Assembly: GCA_018857735.1 (NCBI GenBank)
Contig: JABMCL010001586.1
Coordinates: 744,501-808,500 of the forward strand
Reading direction: 5' to 3'
Origin: Alviniconcha marisindica
Lineage: Eukaryota; Mollusca; Gastropoda; Provannidae
Length of the DNA: 64,000 bases
The first letter of the stretch is position 1. The number at the start of each line of letters is the position of its first letter. The position numbers and the translations under genes were made by a program. Of this stretch, positions 1 to 11,690 are shown one piece after another. A model generated the notes under the pieces. It made no database searches. It saw only the letters and a list, made by a program, of their open reading frames with translations, and was not told the origin of the DNA.

Positions 1-472
1 CAACTCTCTGTTGTCTAGCGAAGGGCCTTGTTTCCGTTATTAGCAGCAGGCCGGTTTCCCGGGGACGACGTTCGCCACACGCTCCTTCAGCCACCGCCAT
101 AACTTGTTATGCTGTAGGTCTCCGAAAACTGTCAGCTGACTGACCGGTTTTTATTCCTGCTGAAATGGCAACACGTTTGTACCTGACAGCTCAAATTACG
201 TCAGGCGCTTCATTGCTTACGCCAGCACAACTAAAACCAACATCGTTTGACTCGAGATGGAACGATATTTTTTATCCGGTGCGGACGCGCCTCATGTTCA
301 CCTGCGTTCTTCAACGTCATGCAGTCTTGTTAGTAGCCAAGTGTTTCGAAGGGCGCTGACACAGTCGGTGGACAGATGTGCGGAGATGTGCCCCTTGAGT
401 GGCGTCATCAGTTACGACAAAGTTTGGACGAAGGGTGCCGGAAATCGAGGCTTTGAGTGTGGATGTTCGTAC
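1..472. other. unique sequence, no gene recognised
   Basis: Non-repetitive sequence. Open frames here are shorter than 90 codons, overlap one another on both strands and show no domain I recognise. The right edge grades into a decayed minisatellite. Confidence 0.5.
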
Positions 473-1080
473 GTCACTAACGTTTCCACTTAAAGACGCT
501 CGTGTATTTATAACTGTCACCAATATTTCCACAGAGAGGTGTTCGACGTGTGTCACTGACATTTTCCCTGGAAGCTGTTGGTGTCCTGTACTGACATTTC
601 CAATTGGAGGTGTTAGTGTGTTACTGACATTTCCCCTGGAAGATGTTGGTGTGTCACTGACATTTCGCCTGGAAGGTGTCGGTGTGTCAGTGACATTTCC
701 CTTAGAAGGTGTTGGTGTGTCGCTGACATTTCCCCTGGAAGGTGTTGGTGTGTCACTGACATTTCCCCTGGAAGGTGTTGGTGTGTCACTGACATTTCGC
801 CTGGAAGGTGTCGGTGTGTCAGTGCCATTTCCCTTAGAAGGTGTTGGTGTGTCGCTGACATTTCACCTGGAAGGTGTTGGTGTGTTACTGGCATTTCCAG
901 TTGAAAGTGTTGGTGTATTACTGGCATTTCCAATTGAAGGTGTTGGTGTGTCACTGGCATTTCCAGTTGAAGGTGTTGGTGTGTCACTGGCATTTCCAAT
1001 TGAAGGTGTTGGTTTGTCACTGGCATTTCCAATTGAAGGTGTTGGTGTGTCATTGGCGTTTCCGATTGGAGGTGTTCGAT
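473..1080. repeat. 33-bp minisatellite, about 18 copies
   Basis: Units read roughly CTGACATTTCCCCTGGAAGG followed by TGTTGGTGTGTCA. Two subfamilies occupy separate halves: the left half has CTGACATTTCCCCTGGA and the right half has CTGGCATTTCCAATTGA. The outermost copies at both ends are strongly diverged, as expected for an old array with internal turnover. Because 33 is a multiple of 3, both strands stay open for 160-290 codons (an 11-residue repeat on +). I regard those frames as by-products: they have no signal peptide and no unique domain. Confidence 0.93.
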
Positions 1081-1662
1081 ATTTAACTCCCCTTTCTCCC
1101 GGCCCAAAGCATCGTTTTTATCTGAAGAGTTTAACTAAAGCTGTGTACCGTGCATATTATCTTTGGAGTGTTTATGTGCGAGGGTGTGTGTGTGTGTGTG
1201 TGCATGTGTTCCTTATTTCCATGCTGTCCGTTTTATGGATCTTTTTGCCCAATGCATAGTACTAGTCCATACGTGTGCATGATGTCAACGGTCAAGTCGG
1301 CACGGAGCTGCCTTGTTTTCCAGTCCAGTGCTTGGATGAAGCAGTCATTGCTGTTTCAGATGTTTGCACAAATCAATTCCGTGCTACCATCTGCTGGCAC
1401 GGCGGTCTCAACAACCTCTTCCCACACGGCTGGACGCACAACAGGTGTAACAGCAAGACACCGTGGCGACAGTCGTATCAAACCAAAAATCGTTTAATAG
1501 AATTAATGAAATCCATGCGGCCATACAGCGCTCGGAGGATGCTGTTGCGATGATACGGACTTTACCAAGTGTATACGCTTCTTCTTCCTCTTGTTTCATT
1601 CTGCATAACGCCTACAAGGGGAAGAGTTGACTTTGTGCACAGTAATAGTGAGTAGGCAAGAC
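1081..1662. other. unique spacer with a short (TG)n tract
   Basis: Non-repetitive apart from a (TG)n tract of about 20 bases near 1,183-1,206. Small open frames overlap on both strands and resemble nothing I know. Confidence 0.45.
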
Positions 1663-2040
1663 TGAGGCTCCAGTCACTTTGATAGACAGGCTGGTGAATC
1701 GCCCGTGGCTTCAGTTACTTTGATAGACAGACTACTGAACAGCGTGTGGCTTCAGTTACTTTGATAGACAGACTACTGAACAGCGTGTGGCATCAGTTAC
1801 TTTGATAGACAGACTACTGAACAGCGTGTGGCTTCGGTCACTTTGATAAACTACTGAACAGCGCATGGTTTCAGTTTGATAGACTACCGAATAGCGCATG
1901 GCTTCAGTTTGATAGACTACCGAATAGCGTGTGGCTTCAGTTTGATAGAGTACTGAACAGCATGTGGCTTCAGTATGATAGACTTCTGAACAGCATGTGG
2001 CTTCAGTATGATAGACTTCTGAACAGCATGTGGCTGTGTA
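1663..2040. repeat. 33-41-bp minisatellite, about 10 copies
   Basis: Units contain GATAGACAGACTACTGAACA and GCGTGTGGCTTCAGTTACTT. Left-hand copies are 41 bp. Right-hand copies have lost about 8 bp (CAGTTTGATAGACTACCGAA type) and are near 33 bp, so the array holds two length classes in order. Confidence 0.9.
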
Positions 2041-2370
2041 TCGGCACAAGATAGAGCATTTCTGGGAGAGTTGTGTACCCTTCCTCTCCAGAATGTGGGG
2101 TGCAGCAGACGCAGAAATTATGGTCCCCTCTGCTGAGTACCCAGAACTGTTAAAGGTTCTCTGTGAAGCCTGAAGTAAATAAAAATAGAAGTCATAGCCT
2201 TGTATACTTGGCCTGCGTCCAGAAAATTTACTGTACCAAATTCTACCTTCCCAGTTCCGTCAGCTTCATCTTGTCTGAATATTCTCTTCATTTTTTACTT
2301 GCGTTAGATGTGGATAACACAGGTTTCTGTGTGGGATGAACCCGTACAATCTACCCGGAATTAATCTCGC
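2041..2370. other. unique spacer, nothing recognised
   Basis: Non-repetitive sequence with no long open frame and no recognisable element. Confidence 0.4.
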
Positions 2371-2465
2371 GTGGGAGTCATTCTGGCGTGTTAGAGGGAA
2401 GTTATTCTGGCGTGTTAGAGGGAAGTTATTCTGGCGTGTTAGAGGGAAGCTACTCTCGTGTCGCG
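2371..2465. repeat. 24-bp tandem repeat, about 4 copies
   Basis: Three almost identical units (TTATTCTGGCGTGTTAGAGG plus GAAG) are followed by a diverged fourth. Confidence 0.88.
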
Positions 2466-2889
2466 GGCGTTACCACCCGGAGTTAACATAGCGTTTGGCA
2501 GTTACACCGGCCAGAGTCTGTAGAAGTGTCACCAATGTCCTGAAGCAGCTAGCAGCCTCGGTAGCGCTACCCTCTGGCTGCTGGCTTTCCCGAGTCAGAA
2601 AAGCGATTTTTGGAACTGCCTGTGAGAAACGTTCGTAACTGCATGGGCAATGCAGCAGTACTTATAAAAGGCAGTGTAAGCATTTTCTTTCTCGAATGTG
2701 GATCAAGTTGCCTGAGGCTGTGAAGGTTACCGAGACTGGCGTCCTGTCTTGGCTGTGGCTGTGTGACAAGTGAACACGGTAAAAAACAAATTTAAAACAA
2801 CAACGCTGAACGATCGGGAACCCAGCTTGTCGCAGCCTAGAAAATGCATCGATCGTCTTTGCTGTTGTTGCTTTTAACATAACCGCTCG
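2466..2889. other. unique spacer, nothing recognised
   Basis: Non-repetitive. An 87-codon minus-strand frame lies here but has no recognisable domain. Confidence 0.4.
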
Positions 2890-3170
2890 GTGATAGCGTT
2901 GCACAAGCTGAATGACGATGTTCACGGCGTTGTACAGACTGAACCACGATGTTCACGGCGTTGTACAGGCTGAATGACAATGTTCACGGCGTTGTACAGG
3001 CTGAATGACGATGTTCACGGCGTTGTACAGACTGAACCACGATGTTCACGGCGTTGTACAGACTGAATCACGATGTTCACGGCGTTGTACAGACTGAACC
3101 ACGATGTTCACGGCGTTGTACAGACTGAACCACGATGTTCACGGCGTTGTACAGACTGACTCACAACGTT
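2890..3170. repeat. 31-bp minisatellite, about 9 copies
   Basis: Units read CTGAACCACGATGTTCACGG then CGTTGTACAGA. Two variants, CTGAATGACG and CTGAACCACG, are interspersed. End copies are degenerate. Confidence 0.93.
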
Positions 3171-3540
3171 CACAATGGGGTGAGGAGAAGCAGGAGAAAA
3201 TGCAGGCAACAAAATGCGGTGTTCAGGTCTTTGACAGTGGAGTCTGCTTTCAGGATGGATTGAATAAAAGTAGTCCTGACACGATATGTGATTTCAGACA
3301 AAGCTTTGTGAACGATCACAATATTATAAATGTGCTTCCCATCGGGACCCCGGGTGAAAATCAACGATCTCAAAGACACGGAATGTTCATACTAAAGACA
3401 GACCTGTAGTATTAAACATGGGCACCAGTTCACATCTTAACGATTCCTTCAGCCTGAAAATGGACCTTCAGAACATGCACCAAGCACGAGTACAGGCTGC
3501 ATAGTTGTCAGTTTGTTGAGCGAGAAACAGTCATCCGGTT
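3171..3540. other. unique spacer, nothing recognised
   Basis: Non-repetitive. The 101-codon plus-strand frame that crosses it begins inside the preceding minisatellite, so I do not call it a gene. Confidence 0.4.
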
Positions 3541-3976
3541 CACAGCCCAAGTGCCTGTATGACTGGTTAATCACGATCACAGCCCGTATGACTGGCTAAT
3601 CACGATCACAGCCTGTATGACTGGCTAATCACGATCACAGCCCGTATGACTGGCTAATCACGATCACAGCCTGTATGACTGTTAATCACGATCACACACG
3701 ATCACAGCCCGTACGACTGTTAATCACGATCACAGCCCGTACGACTGTTAATCACGATCACAGCCCGTACGACTGTTAATCACGATCACAGCCCGTACGA
3801 CTGTTAATCACGATCACACACGATCACAGCCCGTACGACTGTTAATCACGATCACACACGATCACAGCCCGTACGACTGTTAATCACGATCACAGCCCGT
3901 ACGACTGTTAATCACGATCACAGCCCGTACGACTGTTAATCACGATCACAGCCCGTACGACTGTTAATCACGATCA
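3541..3976. repeat. 28/29-bp minisatellite with a 10-bp insertion variant, about 15 copies
   Basis: Left units are 29 bp (CAGCCCGTATGACTGGCTAA then TCACGATCA). Right units are 28 bp (CAGCCCGTACGACTGTTAAT then CACGATCA). Three units carry an extra CACACGATCA, apparently a duplicated unit end. Confidence 0.93.
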
Positions 3977-4082
3977 CCTGTCCGGCGCCCTGTGGCGTGC
4001 AGCTCAGCCAGGCCGTGATGCCAAGCATTTCATGGGCTGAACAGTATAAAAATATGTCAGTAACTGTAGGTTTTAGACTTTG

Positions 4083-4123
4083 TACCCCCCCCCCCCCACC
4101 CCAAAAACAACAACAACAACAAC
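4083..4123. repeat. poly-C tract followed by (CAA)n
   Basis: A run of about 13 C, a short ACCCC, then five CAA units. Confidence 0.9.
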
Positions 4124-4169
4124 ATTTTACAGAATGTGTAGAGGGTCATGCAGCATCCCATGAGGCGAA

Positions 4170-4390
4170 AGGTAACTAGGTGTATATTGTCTTAGCGGAG
4201 TGGAAAAAAGGTAACTAGGTGTATACTGCCTTAGCAGAGTTTAAAAAAAAGTTGACTTAGCGCAGTGGACAAAAGGCAAATAAGTGTACACTGTCTTAGC
4301 GGAGTGGGAAAAGGTAAACATGTGCACATTGCATTAGCGAAGTGGAAAAAAAAGGTAAAATATTTAATACGCGTATTAGCGGAGTTGACT
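4170..4390. repeat. ~42-bp degenerate tandem repeat, about 5 copies
   Basis: Each unit has the order GGTAACTAGGTGTATA, then CTTAGCGGAGTGG, then a short A-run. Copies are substantially diverged and the A-runs vary in length. Confidence 0.75.
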
Positions 4391-4414
4391 GCAGTCCCCT
4401 TGTGTAGACTGAGG

Positions 4415-4964
4415 GGTTGTGTGGGTGTGCACCATGTCCCCCCTCCTCTCTCTCTGTGCCTGTTGTGTGGGTGTGCACCATGTCCCCCCTCCTCTCTCTC
4501 TGTGCCTGTTGTGTGGGTGTGCACCATGTCCCCCTCTCTTTTGTGCCTGTTGTGTGGGTGTGCACCATGTCCCCCCTCCTCTCTCTCTGTGCCTGTTGTG
4601 TGGGTGTGCACCATGTCCCCCCTCCTCTCTCTCTGTGCCTGTTGTGTGGGTGTGCACCATGTCCCCCCTCCTCTCTCTCTGTGCCTGTTGTGTGGGTGTG
4701 CACCATGTCCCCCCTCCTCTCTCTCTGTGCCTGTTGTGTGGGTGTGCACCAGGTCCCCCCTCCTCTCTCTCTGTGCCTGTTGTGTGGGTGTGCACCATGT
4801 CCCCCCTCCTCTCTCTCTGTGCCTGTTGTGTGGGTGTGCACCAGGTCCCCCCTCCTCTCTCTCTGTGCCTGTTGTGTGGGTGTGCACCAGTCCCCCCTCC
4901 TCTCTCTCTGTGCCTGTTGTGTGGGTGTGCACCAGGTCCCCCCTCCTCTCTCTCTGTGCCTGTG
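4415..4964. repeat. 46-bp minisatellite, 12 copies
   Basis: Units read GTGTGGGTGTGCACCATGTC, then CCCCCTCCTCTCTCTC, then TGTGCCTGTT. Most copies are near identical; one near 4,530 is shortened, and an ATG-to-AGG variant recurs on the right. Overlapping open frames of 180-260 codons in several frames are repeat artefacts. Confidence 0.95.
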
Positions 4965-5189
4965 TTCAAACCTTGGGTCACAGCATCATCAGACTGATCC
5001 TTGGGTCACAGCAGCGCCAGGCAGTGTTCACACGTTGCTGACCCCCTTTGGCCAGAGTTCTCATTGGCTAGACAATCCCAGTGCTCCGCGTTGTCACTGT
5101 GACCGATCACACTGCATAATTTTGACCCAGCCACAGGGTGCACTGTGGGCAGTGGCAGGAAGTGTGGCCAGCTAATCCGGACTTGGCCC

Positions 5190-5440
5190 GGTGGTCAGCG
5201 GTCCACAGGACAGGATGATCGGTCAGGACAACGGTCCATAGGACTGGACGATCAATCAGGACAGCGGTACAGAGGACTGGACGATCAGTCAGGACAGCAA
5301 TCCATAGGACTGGACGATCAGTCAGGACAGCGGTACAGAGGACTGGACGATCGGTCAGGACAGGGCCACAGGACAGGACAGGACGATGGGTCAAGACAGG
5401 GCCACAGGACAGGGCGATGGGTGATTAACCCCTCAGTCAG
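5190..5440. repeat. 33-bp minisatellite, about 7 copies
   Basis: Units read GGACGATCAGTCAGGACAGC then GGTACAGAGGACT. The last two copies are replaced by a shorter GGCCACAGGACAGG variant. Confidence 0.88.
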
Positions 5441-5515
5441 GATAGGGCCAGCTCCAAGGGGCGGCGGTGAGGAGCGAGTGCACAGCGCCGGGAACGTACT
5501 GTCCGTCTGTCTCAC

Positions 5516-5621
5516 CCACACAGCGCCCCTCTCGGTCTGTCTGTCTGTCTCTGCTTCAGTCTCTCTCAACCATACAGCGCTTGTCTCTCTCTCTCTCTCT
5601 CTGTGTCTCTGTCTGTCTGTC

Positions 5622-5684
<63 letters not shown>

Positions 5685-5875
5685 TCTCTCTCTCTCTCTC
5701 TCTCTCTCTGTCCGTCAGCCTATCTGTCTGTCTGGTTGTCTTTCTTTCTCTGCCTCTCTCTGTCTCTTTGTCTGTCTGTCTGTCTCTCTCCCCACTCTGC
5801 TTCAGTCCTCTCACGCATGCAGCGCCTCTGTCTCTGTCTCTCTGTCTCTGTCTGTCTGTCTGTCTGTCTGTCTGA
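5516..5875. repeat. (CTGT)n / (CT)n compound microsatellite
   Basis: Interrupted runs of CTGT, CTGTCT and CT. The longest pure (CTGT)n lies near 5,623-5,685. The tract ends exactly where LINE-derived coding sequence begins. Confidence 0.95.
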
Positions 5876-7842
5876 AGGACATTCCGCATCATTCCACAGC
5901 TGATGCATTTAATGACTACTTTCTGTCCACTGCAGAAACCTTAGTTAATTCACAAGACTCACCTGATAGCGATAAGCACTACTCCTGCTCAAAACGCCTT
6001 GTTGATGTCTGTCAGCAAAAGACAAAGGGAACTGATCTGTTTACCATACTCTTGATATATGTCCATGAAATGGGAAAATATATATCTCTGGGATGAACAA
6101 TAAAAAGTCTTCCGAACCTGACGAAATCAGCAATCAGTTGCTTAAACTAGCTTCGCCATATATTGCACGGTCACTGACTTATATTTTTAATTTGTGCATC
6201 GAGCAGAATGTTTTCCCCTCAGTATTTCAAAAAGGAAAAGTTATTCCTTTAGCCAAAACTAGATATCACAAAAATCTGAATGATTATAGACCAATCGCAT
6301 TACTGTCGGTTCTGTCTAAACTTTTGGAATAGACATGTTCATAAACACCTAGTCATCTATTTAGAAACACGAGACCTTTTCCATCCACTTCAGTCAGGCT
6401 TCCGCCGTAAGCACTCTTGCAATACCGCTAAATAGATCAGACCTGTCCGGAGATGTCTTTTTGGACTTAAAAAAAGCATTCGATCTTGTTGATCACAGAA
6501 TCTTACTCTCAAAGCTTTCTGTCCATTTAACCAGTTCGAATTCATTGCCTTTGTTCTGTTCATACCTTGAAAATAGAGTACAACGTGTCTTTATCCGTGG
6601 CTCCGACTCGTCTGAAGGAACTGTTAAATATCGTGTAACACAAGGGTCAGTCTTGGGACCTGTACTCTTCTGCATCTATATTAATGATCTACCTCTGCAT
6701 ATACCATCAAATTCTGCAGAATGTCGTATGCTCGCGGATGACACAACACTTCATACAACAGGAAAGGACGTTGTGCAAATTCAAAAGACGCTACAGCTTT
6801 GTCTTGATCGAGTTTCAGTGTGGTGCAACGTTAATCACATGCTCATTAATCCTGTAAAAACAAAGTCAATGATAATTACTACACGGCAAAAGCACCAGCT
6901 CTCAGAATTGTTATTGAGACTGTCATTGGATGGTCAGAATATTGAAAATGTAACTGAACATCGCCTACTAGGTCTCATTGTCGACAACAAATTCCGATGG
7001 CAAGCGCAGCCCAGATCGAACACATATATGCAAAAAGATGTCAAAAAAGAAAAAAGTTTCTTCTTTCTCAGTTGCAACATATCATCAACATCGATACCAG
7101 AAAACTCTTCAACAACGCTCACATAAAACCTCACATCGATTATGCGTCAGTAGTGTGGGATGGCTGTGGCGAAGTACACTTAAACAAACTGAACTCCCTA
7201 CATCGAAGGGCAGGCAAATTAATCCTTTCTGATCCTTCCCTATCTACAGAGAAAAAGATGAGTGCAGTTGGAATTTTAAATCTACCGCAACAGTTCGCTT
7301 ACCATAAAGGAATATTTATGCATAAAGTTCTTAATAATAATTCCCCAAATTACCTGGCACAACTCTTTATTAGTCACCAGTCCCACTACACCAACTCCAG
7401 GAATAACCTCTACGTGCCAAGGCCAAGGCTTGACTTATTTAAAGCTAGCATATCCTTCGCTGGAGCGTCCCTCTGGAACTCCCTGCCTCAAAATATAAAG
7501 TAATGTATTTCTCTTCCTTGTTTCAAACGTAATCTGCACAAATACACGTCTGAGAATAACCTTTCGTCAAATTTGGACGGATTTGTTTGAATCACACGTT
7601 TGCCTAAAGTAAACTGAGCGTTGTATACATGCATGCCCATGAATATTTTTAATTCTGATGTTTCTGCACATTTTTAGGAACTATGAAACTGCATTAATCA
7701 ATCGCTTAATCGTGCTTATAATAATTGTTTGTGGTATTGTCGTGTTTATTTGTGTTTGTAGTATAGCAAGAGCTGGCTGTTAGATAGGTCCAAATGGACC
7801 TAACGCTACTATCCATGAATATTAAAGTTTTCGAGTTGAGTT
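5876..7842 (+). mobile_element. 5'-truncated non-LTR retrotransposon (LINE), ORF2 reverse transcriptase, disrupted
   Basis: Remnant of a LINE ORF2, the protein that nicks target DNA and reverse-transcribes the element RNA. Only the RT half remains. The order of motifs is an FNDYF linker near 5,910, an EPDEISNQLLK fingers block near 6,115, NDYRPIALLSVLSKLLE ending near 6,330, motif A DLKKAFDLVDH at about 6,462-6,495, motif B TQGSVLGPVLF near 6,640, and the catalytic LADD box at 6,731-6,742. After it comes the C-terminal region with HRRAGKLI and SLWNSLP near 7,480. At least four stops or frameshifts (around 6,096, 6,331, 6,435 and 7,010) break the frame. A 3' UTR of about 340 bp follows. Motif style fits the Jockey/CR1 group. 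The endonuclease is absent; the 5' edge abuts (CTGT)n and the 3' edge runs into another (CTGT)n. No longer functional. Confidence 0.9.
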
Positions 7843-7859
7843 CTCTGTCTCTGTCTTTA

Positions 7860-7922
<63 letters not shown>

Positions 7923-7925
7923 GTG
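7843..7925. repeat. (CTGT)n / (CT)n microsatellite
   Basis: About twelve CTGT units flanked by CT runs, immediately after the LINE 3' end. Confidence 0.95.
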
Positions 7926-7962
7926 CTTTATACACCTGGTCAAGCACAGAGACTGACAGCCC

Positions 7963-8030
<68 letters not shown>

Positions 8031-8040
8031 GTGTGTGTTT
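7963..8040. repeat. (GT)n microsatellite
   Basis: About 70 bases of nearly pure GT. Confidence 0.97.
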
Positions 8041-8059
8041 GCTGAGATAGTACAATGGG

Positions 8060-9440
8060 TTCTTGAAAGGAACAGGGCAGGTGGTTGGTGTGGGCAGGGC
8101 AGGTGTTAGGGTGTGGTGTGGACAGGGCAGGTGTTGGGGTGTGGTGTGGACAGGGCAGGTGTTAGGGTGTGGTGTGGACAGGGCAGGTGTTGGGGTGGGG
8201 TGTGGACAGGGCATGTGGTTGGTGTAGGGGTTGGTGCTGGTGGAGGGCAGGTGTTTAGGGTGTGGGTGCAGGCAGGTGTGGGGTGTGGCAGGGCAGGTGT
8301 TAGGGTGTGGTGTGGGCAGGGCAGGTGTTGGGGTGTGGTGTGGACAGGGCAGGTGTGGTTGGTGTGGGCAGGGCAGGTGTTAGGGTGTGGTGTGGGCAGG
8401 GCAGGTGTTAGGGTTAGTGTGGTGTGGCAGGGCAGGTGTTGGGTGTGGTGTGGCAGGGCAGGTGTTAGGGTGTGGTGTGGCAGGGCAGGTGTTGGGTGTG
8501 GTGTGGCAGGGCAGGTGTTAGGGTGTGGTGTGGGCAGGGCAGGTGTTGGGGTGTGGTGTGGACAGGGCAGGTGTTAGGGTGTGGTGTGGGCAGGGCAGGT
8601 GTTAGGGTGTGGTGTGGACAGGGCAGGTGGTTGTGTGGGGGGGTGTTATGTGTGTGGGGTGTTGTGGTGTGGACAGGGCAGGTGTTAGGGTGTGGTGTGG
8701 ACAGGGCAGGTGTTGGGGTGTGGTGTGTGGTGTGGACAGGGCAGGTGGTTGGTGTGGACAGGGCAGGTGTTAGGGTGTGGTGTGGACAGGGCAGGTGTTA
8801 GGGTGTGGTGTGGACAGGGCAGGTGTTGGGTGTGGTGTGGACAGGGCAGGTGTTAGGGGTGTGGTGTGGACAGGGCAGGTGTTAGGGGTGGTGTGGACAG
8901 GGCAGGTGTTGGGGTGTGGTGTGGACAGGGCAGGTGTTAGGGTGTGGTGTGGACAGGGCAGGTGTTAGGGGTGTGGTGTGGACAGGGCAGGTGTTAGGGT
9001 GTGGTGTGGACAGGGCAGGGTTGGGTGGTGTGGACAGGGCAGGTGTTGGGTGTGGTGTGGACAGGGCAGGTGTTAGGGTGTGGTGTGGACAGGCAGGTGT
9101 TGAGGGTGTGGATGTGGACAGGGCAGGTGTTAGGTTGTGGTGTGGACAGGGTAGGTGGCAGGAGTGGACAGGGCAGGTGTTAGGGTGTGGTGTGGACAGG
9201 GCAGGTGTTGGGGTGTGGAGTGGACATGGTAGGTGGTTGGAGTGGACAGGGCAGGTGGTTGGAGTGGACAGGGCAGGTGGTTGGAGTGGACAGGGCAGGT
9301 GGTTGGAGTGGACAGGGCAGGTGGGGAAGAAAGGTGACAGGGCAGTGAGTGGAGGACAGAGGCAGTAGGTTGGAGTGGACAGGGCAGGTGGTTGGAGTGG
9401 ACAGGGCAGGTGGTTGGAGTGGACAGGGCAGGTGGGGAAG
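8060..9440. repeat. 29-bp G-rich minisatellite with a 22-bp tail, about 45 copies
   Basis: The core unit is GTGTGGTGTGGACAGGGCAG followed by GTGTTAGGG. From about 9,230 the array switches to a 22-bp variant (GTGGACAGGGCAGGTGGTTG plus GA). Within the tail, a larger segment containing GGGGAAGAAAGGTGACAGGG is duplicated at about 9,323 and 9,432. The + strand is strongly G-rich with many GGG runs, so quadruplex formation is plausible. Many units contain the hexamer TTAGGG once, but never in tandem. Confidence 0.95.
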
Positions 9441-9597
9441 AAAGGTGACAGGGCGTAGAGAGGAGAGACAGAGACGCGTCACGTCTATTTTGGAAAGTAC
9501 ACGGTGAAAAGGCTGCTTTCGAGAGAGGGTGTGTGGACCGCTGTTGGCAGCACACTGCCGTAGTTATGTTTCGCCCTTGCAAGGATCACCCAGTACT

Positions 9598-10145
9598 CAA
9601 CAGTGACGGGAAAACAGACAAGACTCAAAGTACTCAACAGTGACGGGAAAACAGACAGGACTCAAAGTACTCAACAGTGACGGGAAAACAGACAAGACTC
9701 AAAGTACTCAACAGTGACGGGAAAACAGACAAGACTCAAAGTACTCAACAGTGACGGGAAAACAGACAAGACTCAAAGTACTCAACAGTGACGGGAAAAC
9801 AGACAAGACTCAAAGTACGCAACAAGGACGGGAAAACAAACAAGGCAAAATGTACGTCACAAGGACGGGAAAACATACAGGACAAAAAGTACATAACAAG
9901 GACGGGAAAACAGACAGAACAAAACACACGTAACAGTGACGGGAAAACAGACAGGACAAAACACACGTAACAGTGACTGGAAAACAGACAGGACAAAAAG
10001 TACATAACAATGACGGAAAAACAGACAGGACAAAAAGTACGTAACAGTGACAAGAAAACAGACAGCACAAAACGCACGTAACAATGACGGAAAAACCGAC
10101 AGGTCAAAAAGTACGTAACAGTGGCGGGAAAACAGACAGGACAAA
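9598..10145. repeat. 37-bp minisatellite, about 15 copies
   Basis: Left copies (9,598-9,810) are nearly identical: CAGTGACGGGAAAACAGACA then AGACTCAAAGTACTCAA. Right copies have drifted to GGACAAAAAGTACGTAA endings with many point changes. The gradient suggests recent amplification on the left. Confidence 0.94.
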
Positions 10146-10749
10146 TGATTTCCTGTAGTCACTCACAACCAACCCCAACATCATCAATATTCCTGCCAGC
10201 GTGTACAACTGTATGTACAAGCATTCGCAAAACGACACAGCCATACATTGATTTATGCGTCTGACATTCCATTGAGGCAAGAAGCAGCCGCAAACTACTA
10301 ATCGCGATGAAATGAGACACCCATAAAAAATCTCAAGCAAAGTTGGCTGCCAGCATTCCGAAAAAAGAGACGGCACAGATCGTGTTAAAACTGTACTCTC
10401 TGCAATAACACCGCCAGGAAAAAACAATATGGAACTTGTCGGCAAATTTTCCCTTTTTTTTCAAGCAAAGCAATCGACAGAAACAAACGCATGAAATAAA
10501 ACATTGTGACAAGGCTTATCGATCGGGAGAAGATGACATTTTAGTCCACTTTCATTTAGAATAACCTTCAGTTTAAGGCACTGAGGTTTCGACAGGACAT
10601 TAAAGGAACCTTTTTTTGCTGTTGTTGAAGTTATATATTAGAGGCGCCATGAAAATATTGTCTTAATGGTCGACGCGATGTTTTATATTATTAGATTAGA
10701 TACGGTAAGACAAGACGATGCACGAACATCTCTGCTCCTTGTTCCATCT
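10146..10749. other. unique sequence, nothing recognised
   Basis: About 600 bases of ordinary complexity with no repeat, no splice-bounded frame and no domain I recognise. Confidence 0.45.
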
Positions 10750-11250
10750 ATTATGGGGGAGGGGGAACAAGGAACAGAGATGTACTATTAGGGGGGAGGG
10801 GGAACAAGGAACAAAGATGTACGGGGGGGGGGGGCAAGGAACAGAGATGTACTGGGGGGGCAGAGATGTACAATAATTGGGGGGGGGCAGAACACAGATG
10901 TACGGGGGAGGGGGGGGCAAGGAACAGAGATGTACTATTGGGGGGGAAAAGTACAGAGATGTGATATGGGGGGGAGCAAGGAACAGGGATGTACAATTAG
11001 GGGGAAGGGGGAACAAGGAACAGAGATGTACTGGGGGGGGGGGGAGGAACAGGATACAATTAGGGGAAGGGGAACAAGGAACAGAGATATACGGGGGGGG
11101 GGGCAAGGAGCAGAAATGTACTATGGGGGGGGGGGGGAACAGAGATGTGCTAGGGGGGGGGACAAGGTACAGAGATGTACTATGGGGCGAGGGGCAAGGA
11201 ACAGGGATGTACAATTAGGGGGGAAGGGGGAACAAGGAACAGAGATGTTT
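10750..11250. repeat. 35-40-bp purine-rich minisatellite with G-runs, about 13 copies
   Basis: Units combine AACAAGGAACAGAGATGTAC with a G-run of 6-13 bases, sometimes split by A or GA. Unit length varies with the G-run. The + strand is largely purine. Open frames of up to about 170 codons across it are repeat artefacts. Confidence 0.92.
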
Positions 11251-11477
11251 TGCATTAATGACCCGGAAACTGCCTCCGTCTGATGACAGCCTCCTCGCTG
11301 CCTGTGGTGTTTCCTTGCTGACAAAATGTGACTCTAGCTGGAATGTCCTTCTTCTTCTTTACCACGGTCTGCTCCTCTTTCTGCCTGTCAGTCTCTATAG
11401 TGATATCTGTTCTGGTTCTCTGTAGGTCTGTTTCTGGCCCCTGGCCCGCGTCTCTCTGTATCTGCCGGTCTGCCCAC

Positions 11478-11479
11478 AG

Positions 11480-11557
<78 letters not shown>

Positions 11558-11558
11558 C

Positions 11559-11591
<33 letters not shown>

Positions 11592-11640
11592 AACAGAGAG
11601 ACAGACAGAGACAGAGAGATACAGAGACAGAGAATGAATG
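11478..11640. repeat. (AG)n / (GACA)n compound microsatellite
   Basis: (AG)n of about 60 bases passes into GACAGA and GACA units. Confidence 0.96.
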
Positions 11641-11690
11641 AATGAGTGAATAAAGTTTATTTTACGAGGGTAGTGGAGAAGACTCGAGGC
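11630..11690 (-). mobile_element. possible 3' tail fragment of an unidentified retroelement
   Basis: GAATGAATGAATGAGTGAAT followed by AAAGTTTATTTTACGAGGGT resembles a reversed retroelement 3' end with a tetranucleotide tail. It lies between the microsatellite and the next LINE. Assignment rests only on this short pattern. Confidence 0.3.

Noticed and set aside
399..1259. 286-codon frame with an 11-residue repeat
   Set aside because: A 33-bp minisatellite gives open frames on both strands; flanks are unique non-coding-like sequence without splice or start signals.
8060..9230. True interstitial telomere
   Set aside because: TTAGGG appears at most once per 29-bp unit and never in tandem.
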